Below, in pieces: positions 1 through 6,816 of a stretch of DNA of 10,414 nucleotides. The first letter of the stretch is position 1. Every line of letters begins with the position of its first letter. The translations under genes and the position numbers were made by a program. Below the pieces are notes generated by a model that saw nothing but the letters and a program-made list of their open reading frames with translations, did not search any database and was not told the origin of the DNA. Source of the DNA: JBQTIP01 sp052388025 (GTDB taxonomy: Bacteria; Actinomycetota; UBA4738; HRBIN12); the NCBI GenBank assembly GCA_052388025.1, contig JBQTIP010000250.1, positions 1 to 10,414 of the forward strand, written 5' to 3'.

Positions 1-134
1 CCCAGGCGGCCTCGGTGTCGCGGGCCCTCGCGGAACGCGGCCTGTACCTCACGGAGCTCCGCCCGGACCAGGCCGATCTGGAGACCGTGTTCCTCGAGCT
101 GACCGGCGAGTCCTCCCGGGAGGGATCGATGTGA
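1..134 (+). CDS. ABC transporter ATP-binding protein, C-terminal end (partial)
   Basis: The window opens inside a gene whose last 43 codons read in the frame starting at base 3 and end with TGA at 132-134. The tail contains LTELRPDQADLETVFLELTG, which is the usual end of drug- or lipid-exporter ATPases of the ABC-2 (DrrA/CcmA-like) type, where a helix with the D-L-E-x-V-F-L-x-L-T pattern closes the protein. Walker and signature motifs lie outside the window. The stop overlaps the GTG start of the downstream permease gene by four bases (GTGA), so the two are probably translationally coupled and form one exporter. The substrate cannot be read from this fragment. Confidence 0.85.
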   Translation, partial: QAASVSRALAERGLYLTELRPDQADLETVFLELTGESSREGSM

Positions 135-895
135 GCGCACTCCTCGCCGCCGAGCTCCGGCGCATGTGGTCCCGCCGGCTCGTTCGCGCCGTTGCGGCCC
201 TTGCCGTCGCGGGGATCCTGATCGCCGGGGTCATCGTGGCCATCAGGTCGAGTCCGGAGATCGGGAGCGACCCTCGGTTTCCCCTGACCATGCTCCCCGA
301 CATCCTCCTGGGGACGAGCATCCCGTTGATCATCGTGGCGTGGCTGCTGGGCGCGTCGTTCATCGGGGCCGACTGGCACGCCGGTACGATCACAACCCTC
401 CTCACTTGGGAGCCGAGGCGCGTCCGTGTCATGGTGGCCAAGGTGATCGCGTGCGCGGCGGCCGTGTTCGTCCTGGCCATCGCGCTCCAGGCCCTCCTCG
501 GCGGCGTCCTCACGCTCGTGGCCGCGCTTCGTGGAACGACCGAGGGCGTCGATGGGGCCTGGCTCCGGGAGACGGCCGGTGTCGCACTCCGGGCGGCGAC
601 CCTGTCCACCATCACCGCCACCATCGGGTTCGCCGTCGCGTCGATCGGCCGCAACACCGCCGCGCTCGGGGCAGGGTTCGCCTACCTGGCCGTCATCGAG
701 AACCTCGTGCGCGGCCTCCGTCCGCAGTGGCAGGGCTGGTTGCTTGCGGACAACGCGGCCGTGTTCATCACCGGGGGCAACGGCGGCTTCCCGTTCGAGC
801 GAACGTTCGCGCAGGCCGGTGCCCTCCTCGCCGTCTACGCGGCGGCCCTCCTGTTTGTCGGCGTCGCGATGTTCCGAAGCCGCGACGTCACCTAG
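131..895 (+). CDS. ABC-2 type transporter permease
   Basis: A 254-aa polytopic membrane protein starting at a GTG that overlaps the stop of the ATPase gene. Hydrophobic segments are visible at about residues 18-38, 53-78, 104-133, 151-171, 176-193 and 227-247, giving roughly six membrane spans, as usual for ABC-2 permeases. Residues 75-104 (ASFIGADWHAGTITTLL, then W-E-P-R-R and a Lys) match the conserved ABC-2 segment after the second span, where an acidic residue and Gly are followed by a short P-x-R cytoplasmic turn. Together with the preceding ATPase it should form an exporter in the cytoplasmic membrane. The substrate is unknown; drugs, lipids or peptides are all possible for this family. 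It ends 23 bases before the convergent carboxypeptidase gene. Confidence 0.85.
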   Translation: MSALLAAELRRMWSRRLVRAVAALAVAGILIAGVIVAIRSSPEIGSDPRFPLTMLPDILLGTSIPLIIVAWLLGASFIGADWHAGTITTLLTWEPRRVRVMVAKVIACAAAVFVLAIALQALLGGVLTLVAALRGTTEGVDGAWLRETAGVALRAATLSTITATIGFAVASIGRNTAALGAGFAYLAVIENLVRGLRPQWQGWLLADNAAVFITGGNGGFPFERTFAQAGALLAVYAAALLFVGVAMFRSRDVT

Positions 896-918
896 CGCCT
901 CAGTGCACCCGGGGCGGC

Positions 919-2712
919 TCAGTGGGCGTTGTGCAAGAGGGTTCGCACGATCGAGTCCTCGATGGCAGCCGCGGTCGTCTTCGACATCCCGCTCGACAGG
1001 ATCGAGAACTCGGCCCAGGTCTCTTCCTCCTCCAGCCATACCCAGCCCGAGAGCGCGGAGATGTCGGTGAGCGTTCCGGTCTTGGCGCGTACCTGTACGC
1101 CGTTCAGTCGATCCTCCAGCGTTCCCTGGTCGCCGGTCGGGAGCGTGTTGCGAAGCACCGTTCCCCACGATGCGTCGTCGGCGAACCACAGCAGCTTGAC
1201 GAGCCCTTGCGCCGTCATGCGGTTGTCGTAGGACAGACCCGAGCAGTCCCGCGCCGTGACCGACGCGCCGTGGTCGCTCGCCCAGCCGCCGATCGCCGCC
1301 GCGCCCTTCGCGATGGTCCCCGGAACGCCCGAACGCTCCGCCCCTAGCAGCTTGCCGAGCACCTCGGCGTAGAAGTTGACCGACTGCACGTTCTGGCGCC
1401 GCAGCAGCGCGGTGAGCTTGGGCGACTCGATCGTGGCGACGTCCTCGAGCCCGCTCGGGTCCGAGCCGGCGCCCGGCTTCCCCTTGACGATGATCCCTCG
1501 TGACTCCAGCTCGTCGGTCAGCGCGACGGCCGCGCGGCGCTCCGGGTCGGAGATGTGGACGCCGCCGGCGACGTTGCCGTTGTACGTGAGCGCTGTCGGG
1601 AGCGGGATGAAGAGCTTCGGGAAGTCCGGATCCCATCCCGGGGCCGACCAGTCGTGGCTGAAGTAGCTCGTGCTCCCCATCACCGAGCCGGTGATGCCCG
1701 TGATGCCCTCTTCCTCGACGGCTCGCGCCAGCGTCGCGAGGTCGCCGCCGTCGATCGACGGGTCGCCCCGGCCGAGGATCCAGAGGTCGCCCCGCACGAC
1801 TCCGTTCTTCACCGACTTCGCGGCGGCGTGCGTGACGACGTGGTAGTCGACGCCGAGCTCGTCGAGCAGCGCCATCGAGAGCACGAGCTTCTGGTTCGAG
1901 GCCGGCGTGCGCGGGACCGTCTCCCGGCGCTGGTAGAGGAACTCGCCGTCGAGACCCACCGAGACCGAGACCTGGCGGCCTTCGGTCAGGTCGTCGATCC
2001 GGTTCATCCAGGCGGCCTGGACGACGGCGAGGGCGAGCACGGGTCCCGTGCCGGTCTCGTTCAGGCCGTCCTGCCCCGTCCATCGGGCGCGGAGGCGGAC
2101 GGTCCCGATGTCGGGCCACCCGAAGCAGAGCCTCCGACTCAACTCGGACGACGCGTTCAGTGCACGCGTCTCGATCGTCGTCCAGGCGCCGCCCTGCTTC
2201 CGCTGGAGCTCGACGTCTTGCCCCGACTTGTCCGGTTGGACGGTCACGCTCATCGTCACGCAGTTGCCGGCGGCGATGGACTCCTTGCCTAGCGAGTCCT
2301 CGACCAGCGCCACCACACCGACGTGCGCGTGGTTCGACGTGATCTCGAGGCAGGTGACGCTACCGGTCACGAACTCCGGGAAGGCGGCGCGGAAGTTCGC
2401 GGTGAAATCGGGCGTCTGCGCGAACGAGAAAGCGCCGTCGGCGGACGTCGTTCCCTGGACGAGGTCCGTGTAGTCGGCCTGGTCGGCGCGCTTCGACTGG
2501 AGCGAGACCGGCCGGGGGCCGAGACAGGCGGGATCGGCGGCCTCAACGGCGCCGGAGAAGGCGACATCGGCACCGAAGGTGACCTGCGGCACCGAGGCCG
2601 CGATCGTCGCCGTGTCGGTCGCCGCGGCCGCGGCCGCGGGGAAGGCGAGACCCGGCAGCAGCAGCCCGAAGGCCGACGCTACGATCGCGAACGCCCGGCG
2701 AGCTCGCTTCAG
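919..2712 (-). CDS. dacB: Secreted D-alanyl-D-alanine carboxypeptidase/endopeptidase, PBP4 (peptidase S13) family
   Basis: A 597-aa protein that should trim or cleave peptidoglycan stem peptides outside the membrane. Visible penicillin-binding motifs are S-N-Q-K (SxxK, Ser272/Lys275), DCSGLS at 489-494 followed by Y-D-N (second active-site block), and K-T-G-T-L at 544-548. The spacing of about 220 residues between the first two motifs leaves room for the inserted domains typical of PBP4. Residues 41-240 form an N-terminal extension resembling two beta-sandwich (Ig/CNA-B-like) domains. The first canonical start (GTG at 2592) would omit the signal peptide. The same frame continues upstream through KRARRAFAIV, a Leu/Ala-rich core and a poly-Ala cleavage region to a CTG at 2710-2712. 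That CTG has AGGGGAA five bases upstream and a promoter behind it. No ATG, GTG or TTG occurs between it and the upstream in-frame stop. The gene symbol denotes the family; the CTG start is inference. Confidence 0.88.
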   Translation of the reverse strand: MKRARRAFAIVASAFGLLLPGLAFPAAAAAATDTATIAASVPQVTFGADVAFSGAVEAADPACLGPRPVSLQSKRADQADYTDLVQGTTSADGAFSFAQTPDFTANFRAAFPEFVTGSVTCLEITSNHAHVGVVALVEDSLGKESIAAGNCVTMSVTVQPDKSGQDVELQRKQGGAWTTIETRALNASSELSRRLCFGWPDIGTVRLRARWTGQDGLNETGTGPVLALAVVQAAWMNRIDDLTEGRQVSVSVGLDGEFLYQRRETVPRTPASNQKLVLSMALLDELGVDYHVVTHAAAKSVKNGVVRGDLWILGRGDPSIDGGDLATLARAVEEEGITGITGSVMGSTSYFSHDWSAPGWDPDFPKLFIPLPTALTYNGNVAGGVHISDPERRAAVALTDELESRGIIVKGKPGAGSDPSGLEDVATIESPKLTALLRRQNVQSVNFYAEVLGKLLGAERSGVPGTIAKGAAAIGGWASDHGASVTARDCSGLSYDNRMTAQGLVKLLWFADDASWGTVLRNTLPTGDQGTLEDRLNGVQVRAKTGTLTDISALSGWVWLEEEETWAEFSILSSGMSKTTAAAIEDSIVRTLLHNAH

Positions 2713-2717
2713 ATCGC

Positions 2718-2724
2718 TTCCCCT
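2718..2724 (-). promoter_or_regulatory. Ribosome binding site deciding the CTG start of the PBP4 gene
   Basis: On the minus strand AGGGGAA lies five bases before CTG (2710-2712), inside a run of GGGGAGGGGAA. It is well placed for that codon. The next in-frame canonical start, GTG at 2592, lies inside the poly-Ala/mature junction and has no comparable purine-rich site. Confidence 0.6.
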
Positions 2725-2744
2725 CCCCTCGCCCGCGGGCCGGC

Positions 2745-2773
2745 ATTGTCCCCCGGCGCCGGCGCTCTCTCAA
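2745..2773 (-). promoter_or_regulatory. Sigma-70-type promoter of the PBP4 gene
   Basis: The minus strand reads TTGAGA (2768-2773), a 17-base spacer, then GACAAT (2745-2750). These match the housekeeping consensus at 5 of 6 and 4 of 6 positions. Predicted initiation near 2738 leaves a leader of about 26 bases before the CTG start, with the ribosome binding site inside it. This agrees with translation starting at 2712 rather than 2592. Spacing and consensus are seen; activity is inferred. Confidence 0.5.
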
Positions 2774-2858
2774 GCACAACGACGGGCGCCGTTCGAGCGT
2801 TGTTCCCGGCCGAGATTCCGGCGCATGGCCCAAGCGGCCATCCGCTACTGTCCACCCG

Positions 2859-3258
2859 AAGTCCACGGTCGAGCGGCGCATCGTCTCGGTCCTGTTCGCC
2901 GACCTCGTCGGCTTCACAACGCTCTCGGAGCAGATGGACGCCGAGGACGTCGCGACGATCCAGGACGCGTACTTCGGAGCCGTGCGCGAGACGATGGCTC
3001 GCTACGGCGGCCAGCTCGAGAAGTTCATCGGCGACGCGGCGATGGCTGTGTTCGGCGTGCCGAGGACGCGCGACGACGACGCCGATCGTGCCGTTCGGGC
3101 CGGGCTGGCCCTCCTCTCGGCCGTTGAGCAGATCGGAGCTCGGCTCAACGAAGGCGATCCGGCTGCTGGAGCGGATCGGCCGCGCCGCACCCGAGCCGCT
3201 GGAGGAAGCGAGCATCATCGAGCGGCGGCTGGGGCTCGCTGGCCCGGCGCCCTCGTAA
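2859..3258 (+). pseudogene. Remnant of a class III adenylate/guanylate cyclase with internal deletion
   Basis: The frame through 2859-3145 encodes the first half of a class III nucleotide cyclase catalytic domain. It contains ERRIVSVLFADLVGFTTLSE (first metal-binding Asp in FAD) and later KFIGDAAMAVFG (second metal Asp). After about residue 90 the homology stops and the frame becomes Arg/Gly-rich. A different frame then carries TKAIRLLERIGRAAPEPLEE and ends at TAA 3256-3258, resembling the C-terminal helical end of the large ATPase/TPR cyclases. The reading is that most of a long cyclase gene was deleted and the ends joined out of frame near 3140-3155. There is also no ATG, GTG or TTG upstream in the cyclase frame; the first is Met at 2934, already inside the domain. 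The half domain lacks the substrate-specificity and transition-state residues, so activity is not expected. The origin of the tail is less certain than the cyclase half. Confidence 0.75.
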
Positions 3259-3264
3259 GACACC

Positions 3265-4431
3265 CTACGCGATGCCCTTGTAGTTCAGGATCGGGCGGAG
3301 CTCGTGGAGCACCTCGGCCAGGTCGCGCTGGTCGTCCATTACGACCTTGATGTCCTTGTAGGCGGCGGGTATCTCGTCGAGCAGTGCCCGCGCGTGGGCC
3401 CGCTGCCAGACGATGCTCCCCATCGCGGCGCCGAAGTCCTCTGGGGTGTGGGCCTTCCTGGCCCCGCGCCTTGACAGCCTTCGGCCGGCCCCGTGCGCGG
3501 ATGTGCGGTAGGAGAGCGGCTCGCCCTTCCCGCGCACGATATAGCAGCCCGTTCCCATGGAGCCGGCTACGACGCCGAGGTCGCCGGCCTCGGCCTTGAT
3601 GGCGCCCTTGCGCGTGATCCAGACCTCGCGGCCGCTGTGGCGCTCGAGGGCGGCGTAGTTGTGGTGGCAGTCAGTGCGCTCCACCTCCCGGCCGTGTCCG
3701 GCGTGGGCGAGCAGCTCCCGCACGGCCGCGTCCATGATCGCGGCGCGGTTCGCGATGGCGTAGTCCTGTGCCCAGAGCATGTCGGTGACGTAGCGGTCGA
3801 ACTCCGGGGTGGCCCGCTGGAAGTAGGCGAGGTCGGGGTCTTCGAGGGGGATCCCGGCGGCCGCGGCCAGGCGCTTCGCGAGCTTGATGTGCCCATCGGC
3901 GAGCTGGTTGCCGATTCCGCGGCTCCCGGAGTGTAGGACCACCCACACCCGGTCCCGCTCGTCCAGGTCGACCTCGAGGAAGTGGTTGCCCGAGCCGAGC
4001 GTCCCCAACTGCACAAGGACCTTGGCCTTCTGCTTCGACGTGAGCGGCGAGGGAGGCGCGTGCTCGCGGAACCAGGCCCGGGCGGCGTCGGAAGGCTTCC
4101 CGTGCCACTTGCCCAGGCCGGCGGGCACGGCCCGCTCAAGGCGGCCGAGGAGCGGCTCCAGTGAGTCCGGCAGCGAGGAGGCGTCCAGATCGGTGCGGGC
4201 CGCCGTCATCCCGCATCCGATGTCCACGCCGACGGCCGCGGGGATGATCGCGCCGGAGGTGGCGATGACGGCGCCGATCGTGGCCCCCAGGCCGAGGTGC
4301 GCGTCGGGCATCAGTGCCACGTGCCCTTCGACGATCGGAAGTCGGCTCAGCCTGCGGGCCTGCTCGACCGTTACATCGTCGATCTCCGAGGCCCAGGACA
4401 GGAGCTTGGGACCCAGACGCTTCGGCTGCAT
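3265..4431 (-). CDS. rtcB: RtcB family RNA ligase (3'-phosphate/5'-OH)
   Basis: A 388-aa RtcB protein, which joins RNA 2',3'-cyclic phosphate or 3'-phosphate ends to 5'-OH ends using GTP and Mn2+, as in RNA repair or tRNA splicing. All family motifs are visible: D-I-G-C-G-M at 70-75 (metal Asp and Cys), GSGNHFLE at 146-153, LHSGSRGIG at 166-174, DCHHNY at 254-259, TRKGAI at 273-278, GSMGTG at 290-295 and AHGAGR at 312-317, whose His313 is the expected GMP attachment residue. Length is slightly below the roughly 400 residues of the E. coli enzyme and the catalytic core is complete. The ATG is preceded by GAGGAG at 4440-4445 with an 8-base spacer. No archease, RtcA or RtcR gene is in the window, so the usual repair-operon partners are missing locally. 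Its stop lies 6 bases beyond the cyclase remnant. Confidence 0.93.
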   Translation of the reverse strand: MQPKRLGPKLLSWASEIDDVTVEQARRLSRLPIVEGHVALMPDAHLGLGATIGAVIATSGAIIPAAVGVDIGCGMTAARTDLDASSLPDSLEPLLGRLERAVPAGLGKWHGKPSDAARAWFREHAPPSPLTSKQKAKVLVQLGTLGSGNHFLEVDLDERDRVWVVLHSGSRGIGNQLADGHIKLAKRLAAAAGIPLEDPDLAYFQRATPEFDRYVTDMLWAQDYAIANRAAIMDAAVRELLAHAGHGREVERTDCHHNYAALERHSGREVWITRKGAIKAEAGDLGVVAGSMGTGCYIVRGKGEPLSYRTSAHGAGRRLSRRGARKAHTPEDFGAAMGSIVWQRAHARALLDEIPAAYKDIKVVMDDQRDLAEVLHELRPILNYKGIA

Positions 4432-4555
4432 CTCCCCGTCTCCTCAGAGACCAAGTTACACGCCCCGGGGTGCCTCTGGATTGACCCCCTTGTGGCGTGC
4501 GGGAGCGAGTTCCATGATGGACGGGGAAAACCACCGTTCCGTGGAGGCGATCCGA

Positions 4556-4789
4556 ATGGTGCATGCGTACGTGCTGATCCAGGCCGAGGCCGGGAGGGCA
4601 GCCGCGGTGGGTGCCGAGATAGCGAAGATCGATGGGGCGATCTCGGCCGATGTCGTGACGGGCCCCTACGACGTCATCGCCCGCGTGGAAGCCGACACGA
4701 TCGACGCGCTGGGCAAGCTCGTGGTGGCCCGGATCCAAGCGGTCGAGGGGATCACCCGGACCCTCACCTGCCCGATCGTTCGGCTCTGA
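4556..4789 (+). CDS. Stand-alone Lrp/AsnC ligand-binding (RAM) domain protein
   Basis: A 77-aa protein matching only the C-terminal effector-binding domain of Lrp/AsnC regulators (RAM fold, beta-alpha-beta-beta-alpha-beta). The features are HAYVLIQAEAG at the start, the central VVTGPYDVIARVEAD (the G-x-Y/F-D segment that lines the ligand pocket), and the closing GITRTLTCPIV. There is no DNA-binding helix-turn-helix, so it cannot act as a conventional Lrp repressor. Small RAM proteins assemble into rings that bind amino acids or similar ligands and may modulate partner proteins. The ATG at 4556 has GGAGG at 4543-4547 with an 8-base spacer, which supports this start over an upstream extension. 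It is divergent from rtcB and its last 26 bases overlap the 3' end of the convergent nitroreductase gene. Confidence 0.85.
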   Translation: MVHAYVLIQAEAGRAAAVGAEIAKIDGAISADVVTGPYDVIARVEADTIDALGKLVVARIQAVEGITRTLTCPIVRL

Positions 4790-6308
4790 GCCGCGCGCTC
4801 TCGCCGACGGCAACCACCAGCATGCAGCTCTTGCCGGCAGCGTCGGGCGAGAAGAACTCGGTGACCGCGTCATCGTAGAACGTGAGCCCGGTGGCGCCGA
4901 CGCGGTACGCGTACGCTCCGAGGTAGATCCTCCCCGCAACGATCCCGGCCTCGAGCTGCGCGGCGCGGTATCCGCGGGCCCCGAGTGCCCCGAGCCCGCG
5001 GGGGAGGTCGGCCATGAGGAAGTGGGTCGCCGAGGCTTGTGCCCCGAGCGCCTGCTCCAGGCAGAGGAACCCGGCCTCTCGGCGGAAGTCGCCGGCCCGC
5101 AGCAACCTGCGCCCGCCACCCCGGAAGACGTACGCACCGGGCTCGATGCCGTCCGCAGCGTTGGCGATCAGGTAGGGCTCCACGAGGCGGGCGCCGTTAG
5201 GCGCGTTGTCGGTCGGGATCTCCTGCGTGGCTCGCTCGAGGATCGCGCCGAGGATATCGGCGGGAAGCGACCCAGGACCGAAGGTTCGAGCGGAGCCGCG
5301 CCTCCGGATCACCTCCTCGAGCGAGTCGGTCGGCGCGTCGGCCGGCAGGGGCGACGGTTGGGCGAGCGCGTCGCCCCGCAAGCCGTCGAAGCCCACCCGC
5401 CACCGGGGTGCATCCTCCGGTGAGCCAAGGCTGCCGGCGTCGTTCGCCTCGAGGATGCCCTCGAAGACGTACTCGGTCCGCGAGAGCCGCGCGACCTTAA
5501 ATGAGGCCTCCTCGGGCGGGGCGTCCGCGGGCGCCACTTGGGCATCGCCGGTCCCGATCGGAACGAGGCAGAGCGGGAGCTCGCGGCGCTCCTCGAGACC
5601 AAGTAGGGCGGTGACCTCCTTGTCGGCGAACCCGAGGACGACCCGTGCGGGGAAGCCGGCGGAGCCGGCCAGCGCCAACACGTTCGCCAGGATCATGCCG
5701 GCGTCCCAGAACAGGTGGCGGTACCCGCGCTCGGTGTACTTCCACGCCGTCCGCCAGGGGATGCCCGTGAGAGCGAGCACGACTGGGGCCCGCGCGATCG
5801 CGGGCTCCCCGGCGGCCGCTCGGACGACGTATCCACGGTGGTCGCCGTCGCGGAGGCGAACGAGGGCGCGGCCCTCCGGGTCGAAGTGGTACACGCCGGC
5901 GCGGAGGCCAAGAAGGTCGCCGCAGGCAAAGTAGATCTCGACCGGGTACAGGGCGCCCGCCGAGGCGTAGTTCCGGAAGGGGAAGACGTCCCCGCCGGGA
6001 GAGGTCCGGGTGTGGTGTGCGCCGGCGCCTCGGACGAGGAGCCGGGTAAGCGAGGCGAGGTCCGGACCCGCGGCGGGGACTGGGACGGTGGCGCCGATCG
6101 CCTCGAGGGCCGGGACGCCGAGGGACGGCACTTCGCCGGGGAGGGGAACGCGCCCGAGGCCCGCGTAGACCTTGAAGGGGTGGGGCTTGTTGTCCCAGTC
6201 GAGGCGATGGAAGCGCCGGCGAATCGACTCGGGGGAGTGCTTCGTAGCCTCGTGGTAGGCGAGGATCGCGGCGGTGCCGTCGTCGGACGGGCCTGTCGCG
6301 TCAGCCAT
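4764..6308 (-). CDS. Double-domain SagB/ThcOx-like nitroreductase family protein
   Basis: A 514-aa protein with two consecutive FMN-nitroreductase-like domains. The N-terminus has the YHEATKHS motif of the SagB/ThcOx dehydrogenase group. Domain 1 (about 85-260) contains RNYASAGALYPVEIY at 112-126, the phosphate/flavin-facing segment of the family, and a helix from GYRHLFWDAG to the Ala-rich stretch near 215. Domain 2 (about 328-505) begins with VIRRRGSARTFG, the usual nitroreductase entry motif, and has the equivalent GYRAAQLEAGIVAGR helix at 446-460 and an FYDDAVTEFF C-terminal strand. SagB enzymes oxidise azolines in RiPP peptides, but no YcaO cyclodehydratase or precursor gene is here, so a general FMN oxidoreductase is the safer call. 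Its ATG overlaps the end of the VOC gene by 8 bases, indicating one operon. Whether both domains bind flavin is unknown. Confidence 0.82.
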   Translation of the reverse strand: MADATGPSDDGTAAILAYHEATKHSPESIRRRFHRLDWDNKPHPFKVYAGLGRVPLPGEVPSLGVPALEAIGATVPVPAAGPDLASLTRLLVRGAGAHHTRTSPGGDVFPFRNYASAGALYPVEIYFACGDLLGLRAGVYHFDPEGRALVRLRDGDHRGYVVRAAAGEPAIARAPVVLALTGIPWRTAWKYTERGYRHLFWDAGMILANVLALAGSAGFPARVVLGFADKEVTALLGLEERRELPLCLVPIGTGDAQVAPADAPPEEASFKVARLSRTEYVFEGILEANDAGSLGSPEDAPRWRVGFDGLRGDALAQPSPLPADAPTDSLEEVIRRRGSARTFGPGSLPADILGAILERATQEIPTDNAPNGARLVEPYLIANAADGIEPGAYVFRGGGRRLLRAGDFRREAGFLCLEQALGAQASATHFLMADLPRGLGALGARGYRAAQLEAGIVAGRIYLGAYAYRVGATGLTFYDDAVTEFFSPDAAGKSCMLVVAVGESARLRAERSGR

Positions 6309-6696
6309 GGCGGGGACGCTCGCGCGGGATTTCCTGAGCCAGCTCGATCACGAACCCGTCGGGGTCCGGGAGGTGAACGGTGCGGTGTCCCCATGAACGG
6401 TCGACCGGCCCGGCGAGGATCTCGACACCGACCCTCCGGAGCCGCTCGGTTTCCTCGTCAACGTCCTCAACGAGGAAAAGGACCTCCCCAGCTGGCCCGC
6501 GCCCGGTCGCCTCCCTCCCGATCAGGTCGGGCAACCGGGAGCGCTCGTAGAGGCCGAGCCTGCTGCCCCTGGTGGCGAACTCCGCATACCCCGACTCCTG
6601 GAACTTGAACGGCAGCCCGATCACGTCCCGGTAGAACGCTATGGACGCCTCGAGATCCGCGACGTACAGGATGACGTAGTCGAGCGACTCCACCAC
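6301..6696 (-). CDS. VOC (glyoxalase/dioxygenase fold) family protein
   Basis: A 131-aa single-chain VOC protein with two beta-alpha-beta-beta-beta modules. The first is SLDYVILYVADLEASIAFYR at 4-23 followed by a G-L strand; the second starts at EVLFLVEDVDEE (71-82) and closes with HLPDPDGFVIELAQ at 108-121. The fold is clear but the usual metal ligands are reduced. The first-strand His is Tyr7 and the second-module His position is hydrophobic; only Glu118 is in the expected place. It may therefore be a binding or resistance-type protein rather than a classical glyoxalase or extradiol dioxygenase. The start is one of two adjacent GTG codons (6696, 6693) without a clear Shine-Dalgarno sequence. 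It is the first gene of the operon with the SagB-like gene. Confidence 0.8.
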   Translation of the reverse strand: MVESLDYVILYVADLEASIAFYRDVIGLPFKFQESGYAEFATRGSRLGLYERSRLPDLIGREATGRGPAGEVLFLVEDVDEETERLRRVGVEILAGPVDRSWGHRTVHLPDPDGFVIELAQEIPRERPRHG

Positions 6697-6816
6697 TGCA
6701 TCAAATCACGGGCGGAAGTCCTATCGCTCGGTGTCCGGCTCGCGGCCCTTCGTCTCGCGATCCGGCTCGTGTGGCGTCGTGTCGGGAAGCGGCGGCGCCC
6801 GGGCCTGGACGCCGTC

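Noticed and set aside
896..918. Bidirectional terminator between the convergent permease and carboxypeptidase genes
   Set aside because: The 23 bases have a short direct repeat but no inverted repeat or T-run.
166..1347. Long plus-strand open frame through the permease and carboxypeptidase genes (393 aa)
   Set aside because: It is Arg/Gly/Pro-rich with no recognisable domain and shadows two well-supported genes in other frames, as expected in GC-rich DNA.
2621..2640. Palindromic run of alternating GGCC and GCGG units, possible hairpin or repeat
   Set aside because: It encodes the poly-Ala cleavage region of the PBP4 signal peptide; low-complexity GCG/GCC codons explain it.
4481..4486. TTGACC as a -35 box for the RAM protein gene
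   Set aside because: No acceptable -10 box occurs 16-19 bases downstream.
4764..6696. RiPP (thiazole/oxazole peptide) biosynthetic cluster around the SagB-like gene
   Set aside because: No YcaO cyclodehydratase, precursor peptide, leader protease or transporter dedicated to it is in the flanking DNA visible here.
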